Source: Streptomyces sp. HD (GTDB lineage Bacteria > Actinomycetota > Actinomycetes > Streptomycetales > Streptomycetaceae). From it: a DNA stretch of 64,000 nt. Numbering within the stretch: position 1 is the stretch's first letter; the number at the start of each line of letters is the position of its first letter. Shown here one piece after another: positions 51,255 to 60,149 of this stretch. Under the pieces are notes generated by a model that did no database searches, was not told where the DNA came from, and was given only the letters and a program-made list of their open reading frames with translations. The position numbers were made by a program, and so were the translations under genes. The stretch is from positions 1 through 64,000 of the forward strand of contig NZ_JAQMYP010000022.1 in assembly GCF_028369295.1 (NCBI RefSeq), read 5' to 3'.

Positions 51255-52544
51255 ATGATGACCGAAGGTGCCGGTACCGTCCCGTCCGCCGCGCTCGCGG
51301 CGCTCGCCGCCGACGACTCGCCGCGGGGCGAGGCGGCCCGCTGGGCGATGGAGTTGCTGACCGGGCCCGACGCCGGTACGGACGTGGACCTGGGCGGCCG
51401 TCTGGTACCCGCGCTGGCCGCCCGGCTCGCGCCGGACTTCGCGGCGACGCTGGCCCGGTGGCGGGCGAAGGGGCCGTTCTCGGTCGCCTCCTACCAGCCC
51501 GTCGCCCACAAGGCATGGGTGGTGCTGGCCGGGGCGGGGGAGGGACGCCAGACGCTGTCGCTGACGCTCGACTCCAAGGGCCTGCTCCAGCAGTTCACCC
51601 TCCAGCCCGAGGTCGTCACACCGGAGATACCCACCTGGGACGCGCTGGAGGAGGCGCTGCGCACCCCCGGCGTCGAGACGTCCGCCCTCGCCGCACGGCT
51701 GACCCCCGAGGGCTACGACGTCCTGCACGCCTCGGCCGCCGAACGGCCGATGCCGGCCGGCTCCACCAACAAGCTGTACGTGATGCGCGCCCTCGCCCAC
51801 GCCATCGACAGCGGCGAGCTGACCTGGGACGACGAGATCACCGTACGGGCCGGGCTGCGCAGTCTGCCCACCGGTGACATGCAGGACCTCCCGGACGGCA
51901 CCCGGGTGTCGGTGCGCGAGACGGCGCACAAGATGATCGTGCTGAGCGACAACACGGCCGCCGACCTGATCCTCGACCGGCTGGGCAGGGCCGCCGTGGA
52001 GGATGCGGTGGCCGACTCCGGGCACCACGACCCGGTGCTGCTGCGCCCGTTCGCCACCAGCCGGGAGATCTTCGAACTCGGCTGGGGCGACCCGGAGCTC
52101 AGGAAACGCTGGGCCGCGGCGGACGAGCCCGCGCGCCGGGCACTGCTCGACGGCATCGACCGGCCGCTGACGGTGCGCCTGTCCGACCTCGGCGAGACGG
52201 TCCACCAGTTCGGCGTCGACTGGTTCATGAACGCCTACGACGTGCTGGGCGTCCTGCGCGGCCTCGCGGCCGACAGCGACCGGGACGCCACCGGCACCGT
52301 CGAGGACATCATGACCGCCTACCCGGGCCTCGTCGTGGACCGCGACCGCTGGACGCGGGCCTACTTCAAGGCCGGTTCCGCCCCCGGCGTGATGATGTTC
52401 TGCTGGCTGCTGCGCGACCACGCCGGCGACACCTACGTACTGGTGCTGCGGCAGCAGGCCGACGAGCAGAAGTACGTCGGGGACGGCCTGTTCCTGCGCG
52501 GGCTCGGCGCGCGGGTGATCGAGTCCGGGCTGCTCGGCCGGTGA
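51255..52544 (+). CDS. orf12: Orf12, beta-lactamase-fold serine hydrolase
   Basis: About 429 residues. The N-terminal domain (about 1-125) is steroid-isomerase-like; the rest is a class A beta-lactamase fold with GSTNK (S170, K173), SDN (about 231-233) and FKAGS in place of KTG. The S. clavuligerus protein is essential for the clavaminate-to-clavulanate epimerisation stage and has little beta-lactamase activity. The S-x-x-K contains Asn where that enzyme has Tyr, and the C-terminus is about 30 residues shorter. Paired ATGs follow AAGGAG; 51258 is equally possible. Confidence 0.92.
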   Translation: MMTEGAGTVPSAALAALAADDSPRGEAARWAMELLTGPDAGTDVDLGGRLVPALAARLAPDFAATLARWRAKGPFSVASYQPVAHKAWVVLAGAGEGRQTLSLTLDSKGLLQQFTLQPEVVTPEIPTWDALEEALRTPGVETSALAARLTPEGYDVLHASAAERPMPAGSTNKLYVMRALAHAIDSGELTWDDEITVRAGLRSLPTGDMQDLPDGTRVSVRETAHKMIVLSDNTAADLILDRLGRAAVEDAVADSGHHDPVLLRPFATSREIFELGWGDPELRKRWAAADEPARRALLDGIDRPLTVRLSDLGETVHQFGVDWFMNAYDVLGVLRGLAADSDRDATGTVEDIMTAYPGLVVDRDRWTRAYFKAGSAPGVMMFCWLLRDHAGDTYVLVLRQQADEQKYVGDGLFLRGLGARVIESGLLGR

Positions 52545-53503
52545 GCGTCCGGGACCGGTCCCTCGCCGCCTTCGTGGCCCTGCTGTGGGGGCTGAACTTC
52601 CTCGCCGTGCGGATCGGCCTCGACCACTACCCGCCGTTCTTCCTCTCCGCGCTGCGCTTCTTGGTGCTGGCCGTGCCGGTGGTGCTGTTCGTGCCCCGGC
52701 CCAAGGCACCGCTGCGCTGGCTCGTGCTGTACGGGCTGGGCTTCGGGGCGCTGCAGTTCGGGCTGCTGTTCCTCGCCATCGACCAGGGCATGCCGTCGGG
52801 GCAGGCGTCGGTCGTGGTGCAGGCGGCGGCGCCGTTCACCATGCTGCTGGGCGCGGCGCTGCTCGGGGAGCGGATCTCCCGGCGGCAGCTGGGCGGCATC
52901 GCCCTGGCCGTGCTCGGCATGACGGTCATCGCGGTGGAACGGGCCCGCAGCGCCGCGCTGCTGCCGCTGCTGCTGACCGTGCTGGCGGCCCTCGGCTGGG
53001 CGCTGGGCAACATCGCCAGCCGGCAGGCCCGCCCCGACCATCCGCTGCGCTTCGCCCTGTGGATGGCGGTCGTGCCGCCGGTGCCGCTGCTGGCCCTGTC
53101 GGCCGTCATGGAGGGACCCACCACCGGCTGGCGCGCGCTCGGCGACTCCTTCGGCGGCGACGGCTGGCCCGCCCTGGTGGCGCTGCTGTACACCGCGCTC
53201 GCCGGTTCCGTCGTCGGCTCCGGCATCTGGACGACGCTGCTGAAGCGGTACGAGGCGGCCACGGTGGCGCCGTTCTCCATGCTGGTACCGGTCGTCGGTG
53301 TCGCGGTCGCCTGGCTCTTTCTCGACGAACGTCTCACCGGCTGGGCGGCCGCGGGCAGCGTGGCGGTCGTCGGCGGCGTGCTGCTCGGCTCGACGACCAC
53401 AAGGCGCAAGTCCCCCGAGGACCGGGCCCCGGTCTTCGAGGGCGGCACGCGCCCCGCCGCCCAGCCCCCGGCCGAGCCGGCCTCCCGCGTCCAGGACAGC
53501 TGA
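52541..53503 (+). CDS. orf13: EamA/DMT-family exporter, Orf13
   Basis: A 320-residue membrane protein with ten segments in two EamA repeats (AFVALLWGLNFLAVRIGLDHYPPFFLSALRFL; LTVLAALGWALGNIASRQ; MLVPVVGVAVAWLFLDERLTGW). GTG start overlapping the orf12 stop. Its location fits export of clavulanic acid or an intermediate. DMT family members are proton-coupled small-metabolite exporters; specificity is inferred. Confidence 0.9.
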   Translation: MSVRDRSLAAFVALLWGLNFLAVRIGLDHYPPFFLSALRFLVLAVPVVLFVPRPKAPLRWLVLYGLGFGALQFGLLFLAIDQGMPSGQASVVVQAAAPFTMLLGAALLGERISRRQLGGIALAVLGMTVIAVERARSAALLPLLLTVLAALGWALGNIASRQARPDHPLRFALWMAVVPPVPLLALSAVMEGPTTGWRALGDSFGGDGWPALVALLYTALAGSVVGSGIWTTLLKRYEAATVAPFSMLVPVVGVAVAWLFLDERLTGWAAAGSVAVVGGVLLGSTTTRRKSPEDRAPVFEGGTRPAAQPPAEPASRVQDS

Positions 53504-53553
53504 CGGTCGGCGGGCTGCTGTCCGGGTCGGAGTCTTCGCGCCGGACGCCGAAA

Positions 53554-53588
53554 GGCCCCCGCGGACCGGGTATCGGTCCTCGGGGGCC
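53554..53588. terminator. Bidirectional hairpin between orf13 and orf14
   Basis: A 15-bp stem (GGCCCCCGCGGACCG against CGGTCCTCGGGGGCC, one mismatch) with a 5-nt loop, between two convergent genes. It can end both transcripts. Confidence 0.8.
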
Positions 53589-53628
53589 GTACGCAGTCCG
53601 CTGCCCGGCCCGCTGCTCAGCCTTCTGC

Positions 53629-54651
53629 TCAGTTCTCCGCCGGGGCGACGTCCCGGGTCCAGGACACCCATCGGTCGTAGGGCTCGAAGCCCATGGCCTC
53701 GTTCAGCGCGATCATCGGCCGGTTGGTCTCGTCGTTCGCCGTCTCCACCAGCCGTACCTGCGGTTCGTGGCGCAGGGCGAGGTCCAGGTTGGCCAGCTTC
53801 AGCAGCAGGCCCAGGCCGTGGCCGCGGTGGTCGCGGTGGACCACGGTCATGCCCTGGAGGAGGTACTCGGGGTTGCCGGTGGTCTTGGAGACGCTGGTGT
53901 AGCCGGCCAGTCGACCGCTCGCCTCGTGCACGACGCCGGTGTGGTGGGCCCGCCGGCCCCGGCCGACGCGCATCTTCTCGAACTGGCGGGCGTAGCTGGT
54001 GCGGACCTCCTGCTGCGCGGCGTCGGCGGGGGCGTCGCCCAGGGAGAGTTCCAGCGCCGACACCTGGAGCGCGTACTCGTCGGGCGTGATGGTGCCCCAG
54101 GTGACGAGCGAGTAGCCGGGCGGCGCGGCGGGGACGCCGTGGGCCAGCGGATTGTGCCGGCCGAGGTCGAGCCACTGGTGCAGTCCGCCCGGGACGTCCG
54201 CGCGCACCGCGCCCATGGCGGCGGCGAACGCGGCCGGCCCCTCGCCCAGCGGAGGACCGTCCGGCAGCCCCTCGGAGAGCGTCGCGGCGAGCGTGGACCG
54301 CCCGTGCTTGCCGGCCAGTTCGAGGGCGTGGGCGTGCAGCGCCCGCCCGATGCCGCGGCGGCGCAACCGGGGATGCACCAGCAGCTGGTCGACCCGGGCG
54401 GCGGGCGCCCCCTCGGGCAGCACCAGCCGCAGCGCACCCACCACCTTGCCGTCGGCCCGCGCCACCCAGTCGTCCAGCGCGGTGCCGGGCGGGGCGTGCC
54501 GCAGCGAGCCGATCATGTCGACGTTGCAGGGCGGAGCGGCGTGCGGAGCGTCGCCGGACGACTCGGCGAGCAGGTCGAGCCACTGGCCGGCCGTCTCGTC
54601 GTCGTCCGCGCTGAGCGGGACGAACTCCAGATCCCGTGGGGTGTCGGTCAT
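53629..54651 (-). CDS. orf14: Tandem GNAT acetyltransferase, Orf14
   Basis: A 340-residue protein with two GNAT domains. The first has the acetyl-CoA loop VHPRLRRRGIGRALHAHAL, the second VVHRDHRGHGLGLLLKLANLDL. The S. clavuligerus orthologue binds acetyl-CoA and is needed for normal production, but its acceptor is unknown. It begins the leftward late operon's last position: oppA2 ends 11 nt before its start on the same strand. Confidence 0.9.
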   Translation of the reverse strand: MTDTPRDLEFVPLSADDDETAGQWLDLLAESSGDAPHAAPPCNVDMIGSLRHAPPGTALDDWVARADGKVVGALRLVLPEGAPAARVDQLLVHPRLRRRGIGRALHAHALELAGKHGRSTLAATLSEGLPDGPPLGEGPAAFAAAMGAVRADVPGGLHQWLDLGRHNPLAHGVPAAPPGYSLVTWGTITPDEYALQVSALELSLGDAPADAAQQEVRTSYARQFEKMRVGRGRRAHHTGVVHEASGRLAGYTSVSKTTGNPEYLLQGMTVVHRDHRGHGLGLLLKLANLDLALRHEPQVRLVETANDETNRPMIALNEAMGFEPYDRWVSWTRDVAPAEN

Positions 54652-54662
54652 ACGAGGTTTCC

Positions 54663-56369
54663 TTACGCGTCGGACGAGTCGGGGCCGGTGGCGTCCAGGC
54701 CCATCGCCTGGATGTCGTAGAGTCCGAAGGCCGGGTGGACGTAGACGTTGGTGACCCACGGATTGCGGAAGTGCAAGGTCTTGTCGTGGACCAGGGGCAG
54801 CAGCACGGCGTGCTCCATCACCCGGCGTTCCACCTCCCGCCACAGGCGGGCGCGCCCGGCGGGGTCGGTGGTGTGCAGGGTCTCGTCGATCAGGGCGTTG
54901 ACCGCCGGGTCGTCGAGCTCGGGCAGGTTCCAGTTCCCGCCGTTGCGCTTGATCTGGCGGCCGTCGACCAGCGGGGCGAGGAAGCCGTACTCGGTGGGGA
55001 AGTCGGCGCCCCAGTCGGTGACGATCAGCCCCAGCCTGTTCTCGCGCACGGTCTGCGGATGACCGGCCCCCAGACTGAAGTACGTCGCCACGTCCAGTTC
55101 CTTGACGGTGAGCCGGATGCCGACGCGGGCCACCGACTCCACGAGCGCGTCGGCCACCATCCGGAACTTGCCGCGCTGGGTGCCGATCACCGCCTCGAAG
55201 CCGTCCGCGAGGCCCGCCGCCTTGAGCTCGGCCCGCGCCGCGTCCAGGTCGCCGCGCAGGTCCGGGCCGCTCGGGTACGGATCGAGGTTCTGGTGGGCGG
55301 GCAGCCGCGGCGGGAACAGGGCGGTGGTGAGATCGCCGCCGGTGACCGGGCCGCCGCGGGCCTCCTGGAGGAGCAGCCGGTCGGCGGCGTAGTGCACGGC
55401 CCGGCGTACGTGGACGTCGTCGAACGGCGGGATGTGCGGCTGCATCGCGACGAAGTGCAGGAAGCTGGTGCGCGGGTTGTCGGTGTGCGAGCGCAGCACG
55501 TCGTCCGCGGTGACCCGGCCCTGGGCCGTGTGCTGCAGCCCCCTGCCCTCCAGGTTGATGTCGAACTCCCCGGCGACCAGCCGTGCGTCGAGTTCGTCGA
55601 CGTCCAGGCCGATGGTCAGCTCCACCCGGTCCGGCAGCGCGGGCCGGATCGGATCGGTGGCCGGGTCCCAGTACGGGTTGCGCTCCAGGTGGAGGTACGC
55701 GCCCGGCCGGTGCTCGGCCACCCGGTACGGGCCGCTGGAGAGCGGGGAGTTGCCGTAGTCGGCGCCGGTGTCGGCGTGCCCCGGCACCGGCGCCGCGCAG
55801 GGCTGGGCCATCAGGTGGTCGAAGTCGGAGAACGGCCGGTTCAGATGGAAGACGACGGTGTGCTCGTCCGGTGTGTGGACGGACTTCAGCGGTTCGTCGG
55901 TCCGGTACGGGCCGGGGTAGGGCCGGGCCGGGTCGTCAAGGAGCGGCACTAGATAGGTGGGGCCGCCGGGCAGCACGTCCTGGGCGAACACCCGCTGTAC
56001 GGCGTGGCGTATGTCGGCCGACGTGATCGGGGTGCCGTCGGAGTGCCGCAGGCCCCGGCGCAGCCGGTACGTCCAGGTACGGCCGCCGTCGCTCACCTGC
56101 CCGGGGCCGTCGGCCAGGTCCGGGACCGGGACGAGACCGCCCGGCCCGGGGTCGGTCGGGTAGGCCATGAGCGTGCGGTTGAGCAGCCGTTGGAGCAGCC
56201 ACACCCACACGTAGTAGGTGCGCGCCGGGTCGAGCGAGTCCACGTCGGCGGAGCTGACCAGGCGCAGGGTTCCGCCGCGCCGGTCGGAGCGGTTCACCAG
56301 CGCGCCCACGGCGGCGTCCCAGCCGGGGCCACCGGTCGCCGGGGCGGGCCGTCGGGTCGGGGCGGTCAT
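54663..56369 (-). CDS. oppA2: Oligopeptide-binding-protein-like OppA2
   Basis: A 568-residue family 5 solute-binding protein, a paralogue of OppA1 (RRGGTLRLVSSADVDSLDPARTYYVWVW, TWTYRLRRGLRHSDGT, SSGPYRVAEHRPGAYLHLERNPYWD). No export signal or lipobox at its N-terminus (MTAPTRRPAPATGG). It is required for clavulanate synthesis in S. clavuligerus, where it binds peptides and arginine-containing ligands. ATG overlaps the orf16 stop (ATGA), so translation is coupled. Confidence 0.92.
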   Translation of the reverse strand: MTAPTRRPAPATGGPGWDAAVGALVNRSDRRGGTLRLVSSADVDSLDPARTYYVWVWLLQRLLNRTLMAYPTDPGPGGLVPVPDLADGPGQVSDGGRTWTYRLRRGLRHSDGTPITSADIRHAVQRVFAQDVLPGGPTYLVPLLDDPARPYPGPYRTDEPLKSVHTPDEHTVVFHLNRPFSDFDHLMAQPCAAPVPGHADTGADYGNSPLSSGPYRVAEHRPGAYLHLERNPYWDPATDPIRPALPDRVELTIGLDVDELDARLVAGEFDINLEGRGLQHTAQGRVTADDVLRSHTDNPRTSFLHFVAMQPHIPPFDDVHVRRAVHYAADRLLLQEARGGPVTGGDLTTALFPPRLPAHQNLDPYPSGPDLRGDLDAARAELKAAGLADGFEAVIGTQRGKFRMVADALVESVARVGIRLTVKELDVATYFSLGAGHPQTVRENRLGLIVTDWGADFPTEYGFLAPLVDGRQIKRNGGNWNLPELDDPAVNALIDETLHTTDPAGRARLWREVERRVMEHAVLLPLVHDKTLHFRNPWVTNVYVHPAFGLYDIQAMGLDATGPDSSDA

Positions 56370-57529
56370 CGGGGATTCCCTTCGGGACGTGGGCTGTTGT
56401 CGGGATTCGGGCCGGTGCCGGGGCGCGGGCCGTTGTCGAGACGCAGCAGGAAGGAGTGCTCCTGGGCGGCGAGGCAGCCGCGGGCGAGTTTCGCCTCGAC
56501 ACTGCCGATCCCGGCGTGCAGGACGCTGACGCCCTGTTCGGCCGCCGCCTCCAGGACGCGGTAGTACAGGACGTCGTAGTAGAGCGGCAGCTTGCCCTGG
56601 GCTTCGTAGTCGAAGCCGGCGCGGTGGCCGAACCACTCCTCGCGTCCCCGGGACCTGGAGCGCAGCACCATGCCGAAGCCGATGGGGACGCCGTCCTTGC
56701 GGGCGACGGAGACCATCACGTCGTCGCCCATCACCTCGCCGATCCAGCCGATCAGCCCCGCCGAGTGCTCGGGGCTGGCCGGATTGCCGTACTTGCGCAG
56801 CAGGTTGCAGTCCAGCTCGCCGAGCCGGGGCACCAGATCCGGGGTCAGCGGTTCGACGCTGACCTCGATCTTGGCCTCGGCCAGCGCGCGCCGCTCCAGC
56901 TTGACCCTGCGGCGCCGGTGCTTGCTCATCTCGGCGAGGAACTGCTCCCAGCCGCCCGCTGGAATGGGCAGCCAGGCGTAGTGGGCGGACGGGTGGGAGG
57001 CGTAGCCGCGCCGACGCAGCAGCTCCACGAGGCCCGAGTCGCGCTCGTCGACGTGCGGGAAGCACACGGAGGCCGCGCCCCGCTCGACGGCGAGCCGTTC
57101 GGCGTCCGCCACCAGGGCTTCCACGTCCGACGGCAGCGCGTCGGGCGCGGCCAGCGTGCGGGTGCGGCCCAGATGGCGGCCGCCGCACACCAGGGACGGC
57201 AGCAGCGACGCCGGGTCGCCCTGCGCCACGTCGGCGAGCCGGGCCAGCGCCTCGGGCTCCTCGTCCTGCACTGCGCGGGCGAGCATCGCGTCGGGGCGGG
57301 CGAGCAGCCAGGGCACCGAGTCGTCCGCCCACGCGGTCACCAGGGCCGCGACGGGTGCGCCCGCCCGGCGACGTACCAGGAAGTCCATGGTGGTGCCGGA
57401 GTTGCGCTCCTGCACACCCAGCCAGCGGGGCGTCTGGAAGAAGTCCTCGGGGCCCAGCAGCTCCGCCCAGCCGGCCGCCTCCAGCTCGGCGGCGCTGGGA
57501 ACGGCCACGACCTCGGCGCCGTCGCTCAC
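56366..57529 (-). CDS. orf16: Orf16, FemAB/GNAT-like protein of unknown role
   Basis: A 387-residue protein whose GTG overlaps the gcaS stop. The first half is less conserved; the second resembles FemAB-like acyltransferases (EQFLAEMSKHRRRRVKLERRAL, PIGFGMVLRSRSRG, PLYYDVLYYRVLEAAAEQGVSVLHAGIGSVEAKLARG). FemAB proteins use aminoacyl donors to make peptide bonds. Position between gcaS and oppA2 suggests a step acting on N-glycyl-clavaminate. No function is established for this gene. Confidence 0.82.
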   Translation of the reverse strand: MSDGAEVVAVPSAAELEAAGWAELLGPEDFFQTPRWLGVQERNSGTTMDFLVRRRAGAPVAALVTAWADDSVPWLLARPDAMLARAVQDEEPEALARLADVAQGDPASLLPSLVCGGRHLGRTRTLAAPDALPSDVEALVADAERLAVERGAASVCFPHVDERDSGLVELLRRRGYASHPSAHYAWLPIPAGGWEQFLAEMSKHRRRRVKLERRALAEAKIEVSVEPLTPDLVPRLGELDCNLLRKYGNPASPEHSAGLIGWIGEVMGDDVMVSVARKDGVPIGFGMVLRSRSRGREEWFGHRAGFDYEAQGKLPLYYDVLYYRVLEAAAEQGVSVLHAGIGSVEAKLARGCLAAQEHSFLLRLDNGPRPGTGPNPDNSPRPEGNPR

Positions 57530-58857
57530 GAGCGCACGTCCCGGCCGGCCGCCTGGTCCGCCCGGCCCGCCTCGTCCTCCTCGACCACGAAGTCGAGGAA
57601 TCCGGCCGCCTTGTCGGCGAGGGCCTGCGCTTCGAGCCGGTCCGGTCCGTTGCAGTAGGTGAAGCCGACGCAGGAGGAGTTGTCCATGCGCTGGAGCAGC
57701 TTGTCGCCGGGTTCCACGTGCAGCAGGACCTGGACGCCGGGTACGGCGGAGGCGGCCTCGATGCCGTCGACCCGCTTGAGCGTGCCGCGCCGCTCGGGGT
57801 AGATCATGCGCACGGCCGCGCCGCCCCGGTGCACGACGGGCTCGATCGGCGGGACCTCGCCGATCGCGAGCAGCCAGGCGTCGAGGATCGGGCTGCGCCC
57901 GGTGACGTCCGTGACCAGCATGGTCATACAGCTCGACGGCGTACGCGGATTGGCCTCGATGACCCGCCAGCCGGACTCGGTGCGCCGTACCTCGGTGTGG
58001 CAGGGGCCGTGCCCGTAGCCGATCGCCTCCAGCGTCCGGCGGACGACGGAGTACAGCGCGTCGCGCTCCTCGTCGGACAGCGGCACGGGGAAGGTGTGCC
58101 CGCACTCGATGTAGGCGGGGTCCCCGAACAGGTCCTTGGAGGTGACGCCGAAGACATGGGTGTACCCGTTCACCGTCATGGTCTCGACACTGACCTCGAC
58201 GCCCTCGACGTACGTCTCAAGGAGCACGTCCCCGGACCGTGGCTGGCCGCGCAGGCTGTGCCGCATCTGCGACAGCTCCTGCCACGCCTCGACCAGCTGC
58301 TCCATGTCGTCGACGCGCCGCACGCCGTAACTGATGGCCTCCGCGGGCGGCTTGGCGATCATCGGGAAGCCGAGCCGGCGCGCGGCCTCGTCCAGTTGCT
58401 CCCGCCCGCTGACCAGCATGTGCGGAATGTTGTACGGCACGTCCCCGAGCGCGACCCGCAGCCGGTCCTTGACGTTGGCGGTCTCCACGGCGGCGGGGTC
58501 GGGGCCGGGCAGCCCGAGCCGCCGGGCCGCCTGCGCGGCGAGGACGGTGTGGTAGTCGGAGAACGACGTCAGCCCGTCCACCAGGACCTGCCCGTCGGGG
58601 CCGGTCACCGACGCCAGCACCGCGTCCACATCGGTGGTGTCCACGTCGATCACCCGGTCGACGGCCGCCGCGAGGGGGTGCGACTCCCAGTCGTGGCCGT
58701 GTGTGTACCAGGACCGGTCACCGGTCAGCAGCCACACCTCCAGCCCGTGCTCACGCGCCTGGTGCAGCCCCAGCACGAAGGGATGGTTCTGCATGTGCTC
58801 GACGATCGCGACGCGTTTGCCCGCGAACTTGGCATAGTCGGCCAGGGGTGTGGTCAT
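57526..58857 (-). CDS. gcaS: N-glycyl-clavaminic acid synthetase
   Basis: A 443-residue ATP-grasp ligase that joins glycine to the amino group of clavaminic acid. Segments: AIVEHMQNHPFVLGLHQAREHG (pre-ATP-grasp), RLGFPMIAKPPAEAISYGVRRV (ATP-binding lysine and loop), LLETYVEGVEVSVETM, CHTEVRRTESGWRVIEANPRTPSSCM (metal-binding Glu/Asn). ATG with GGAGG upstream. It heads the leftward run gcaS-orf16-oppA2-orf14 with overlaps, and marks the right edge of the clavulanate region. Confidence 0.92.
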   Translation of the reverse strand: MTTPLADYAKFAGKRVAIVEHMQNHPFVLGLHQAREHGLEVWLLTGDRSWYTHGHDWESHPLAAAVDRVIDVDTTDVDAVLASVTGPDGQVLVDGLTSFSDYHTVLAAQAARRLGLPGPDPAAVETANVKDRLRVALGDVPYNIPHMLVSGREQLDEAARRLGFPMIAKPPAEAISYGVRRVDDMEQLVEAWQELSQMRHSLRGQPRSGDVLLETYVEGVEVSVETMTVNGYTHVFGVTSKDLFGDPAYIECGHTFPVPLSDEERDALYSVVRRTLEAIGYGHGPCHTEVRRTESGWRVIEANPRTPSSCMTMLVTDVTGRSPILDAWLLAIGEVPPIEPVVHRGGAAVRMIYPERRGTLKRVDGIEAASAVPGVQVLLHVEPGDKLLQRMDNSSCVGFTYCNGPDRLEAQALADKAAGFLDFVVEEDEAGRADQAAGRDVRS

Positions 58858-59048
58858 CGAACCGCCTCCGTCACTCCGCGTGCACTCACCGGACTCAGAA
58901 AACAAATCCAGTTGAACGCGTCCCTCACGCACGGGGCACGGATCGGACGACGGTGTGCATAGGCGGCGGGCGAGGCGCATAGGAAGCGGCCCGGGTGTGC
59001 TGGGGGCGCCCCGAACGGGAGGTGTGAGCTCGGCGGGGAGCGGTCGGG

Positions 59049-59624
59049 TCAGACGCCGACGCCGAAGTCTGCGGCGATGCCGGCCAGGCCGGACGCGTAG
59101 CCCTGGCCGACCGCGCGGAACTTCCACTCGGCGCCGCCCCGGTAGAGCTCGCCGAAGACCATGGCCGTCTCCGTCGACGCGTCCTCGGACAGGTCGTAGC
59201 GGGCGATCTCGGCGCCGCCGGCCTGGTTGACGACGCGGATGAAGGCGTTGCGGACCTGGCCGAAGCTCTGGCCGCGGTTCTCGGCGTCGTGGATGGAGAC
59301 CGGGAACACGATCCGGTCGACCTCGGCGGGCACGGCGGCGAGGTCGACCTTGATGCTCTCGTCGTCGCCCTCTCCCTCACCGGTCAGGTTGTCGCCCGTG
59401 TGCTCGACGCAGCCGTCGGGGCTGGTCAGGTTGTTGTAGAAGACGAAGTGCCGGTCGGACAGGACCTTGCCGGACGCGTTCAGCAGCAGCGCGGAGGCGT
59501 CGAGGTCGTAGTCGGTGCCGGTGGTGGTGCGCACGTCCCAGCCCAGTCCGACCAGGACGGCGGTCAGACCGGGGGCCTCCTTGCTGAGCGAGACGTTGCC
59601 GCCTTTGGCCAGGGAAACTCCCAT
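59049..59624 (-). CDS. TerD-family stress protein
   Basis: A 191-residue tellurium-resistance-type protein. The family start MGVSLAKGGNVSLSKEAPGLTAV, GLGWDVRTTTGTDYDLDASALLL, GEGEGDDESIKVDLAAVPAEVDRIVFPVSIHDAE and VFGELYRGGAEWKFRAVGQGY are all present; clustered acidic residues bind calcium. TerD proteins act in stress and cell-surface signalling in Streptomyces. A CTACA-ACAC-TGTAG palindrome lies 45 nt upstream, matching a BlaI-type operator. Confidence 0.9.
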   Translation of the reverse strand: MGVSLAKGGNVSLSKEAPGLTAVLVGLGWDVRTTTGTDYDLDASALLLNASGKVLSDRHFVFYNNLTSPDGCVEHTGDNLTGEGEGDDESIKVDLAAVPAEVDRIVFPVSIHDAENRGQSFGQVRNAFIRVVNQAGGAEIARYDLSEDASTETAMVFGELYRGGAEWKFRAVGQGYASGLAGIAADFGVGV

Positions 59625-59668
59625 TGCGTACTCCTTCACGGTGGGTCGGAGGGGGCTCGATCTGAAAT

Positions 59669-59682
59669 CTACAACACTGTAG
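59669..59682. promoter_or_regulatory. BlaI-like operator before terD/blaI
   Basis: Palindrome CTACA-N4-TGTAG (N4 is ACAC) with AAAT/AAGTT flanks, in the region between the divergent terD and BlaI-type genes. BlaI/MecI repressors bind TACA/TGTA dyads. It could control both genes, including the repressor itself. Confidence 0.6.
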
Positions 59683-59753
59683 AAGTTGGCCGCATGGCGG
59701 CCTCTATACGATGTCCGGTCGGGCAGCGGGTGACAGCGGAAGGGAGACCGGGC

Positions 59754-60143
59754 ATGGCGGATCACCAACAGGGTTCCCGGCGCCGGGGGCAGGGCGAGCT
59801 GGAGGTGCTGGTCCTGTCGGCGCTGCGGGAGGCGGACGGACCGGCGACGGCCGGCTGGGTGCAGGAGCGGCTCGGCGGGGACCTCGCCTACACGACGGTG
59901 ATCACGATCCTGACCCGGCTGCTGGCGAAGGGCGCGGTGACCCGGGAGCGGTCCGGCCGGTCCTTCGCATGGACGCCGGCCTCGGACGAGGCGGGTCTCG
60001 CCGCGCACCGGATGCGCAGGGTGCTGGACGGAGAGAGCGACCGGGAGGCGGTGCTGGCCAGCTTCGTCACCGGTCTGGGGCCGGACGACGAGCGGCTGCT
60101 GCGCGAACTGCTGGGTCAGTCCCGGGACGAAGGGGAAGACTGA
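59754..60143 (+). CDS. BlaI/MecI/CopY-type repressor
   Basis: A 129-residue winged-helix repressor (GELEVLVLSALREADGPATAGWVQERLGGDLAYTTVITILTRLLAKGAVTRERSGRSFAWTP) with a C-terminal dimerisation helix. BlaI-type proteins bind TACA/TGTA palindromes and are inactivated with help of a membrane M56 peptidase; such a peptidase gene follows after 6 nt. Three matching palindromes occur within 2.3 kb. A beta-lactam response is possible but not shown. Confidence 0.88.
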   Translation: MADHQQGSRRRGQGELEVLVLSALREADGPATAGWVQERLGGDLAYTTVITILTRLLAKGAVTRERSGRSFAWTPASDEAGLAAHRMRRVLDGESDREAVLASFVTGLGPDDERLLRELLGQSRDEGED

Positions 60144-60149
60144 CGCCTC

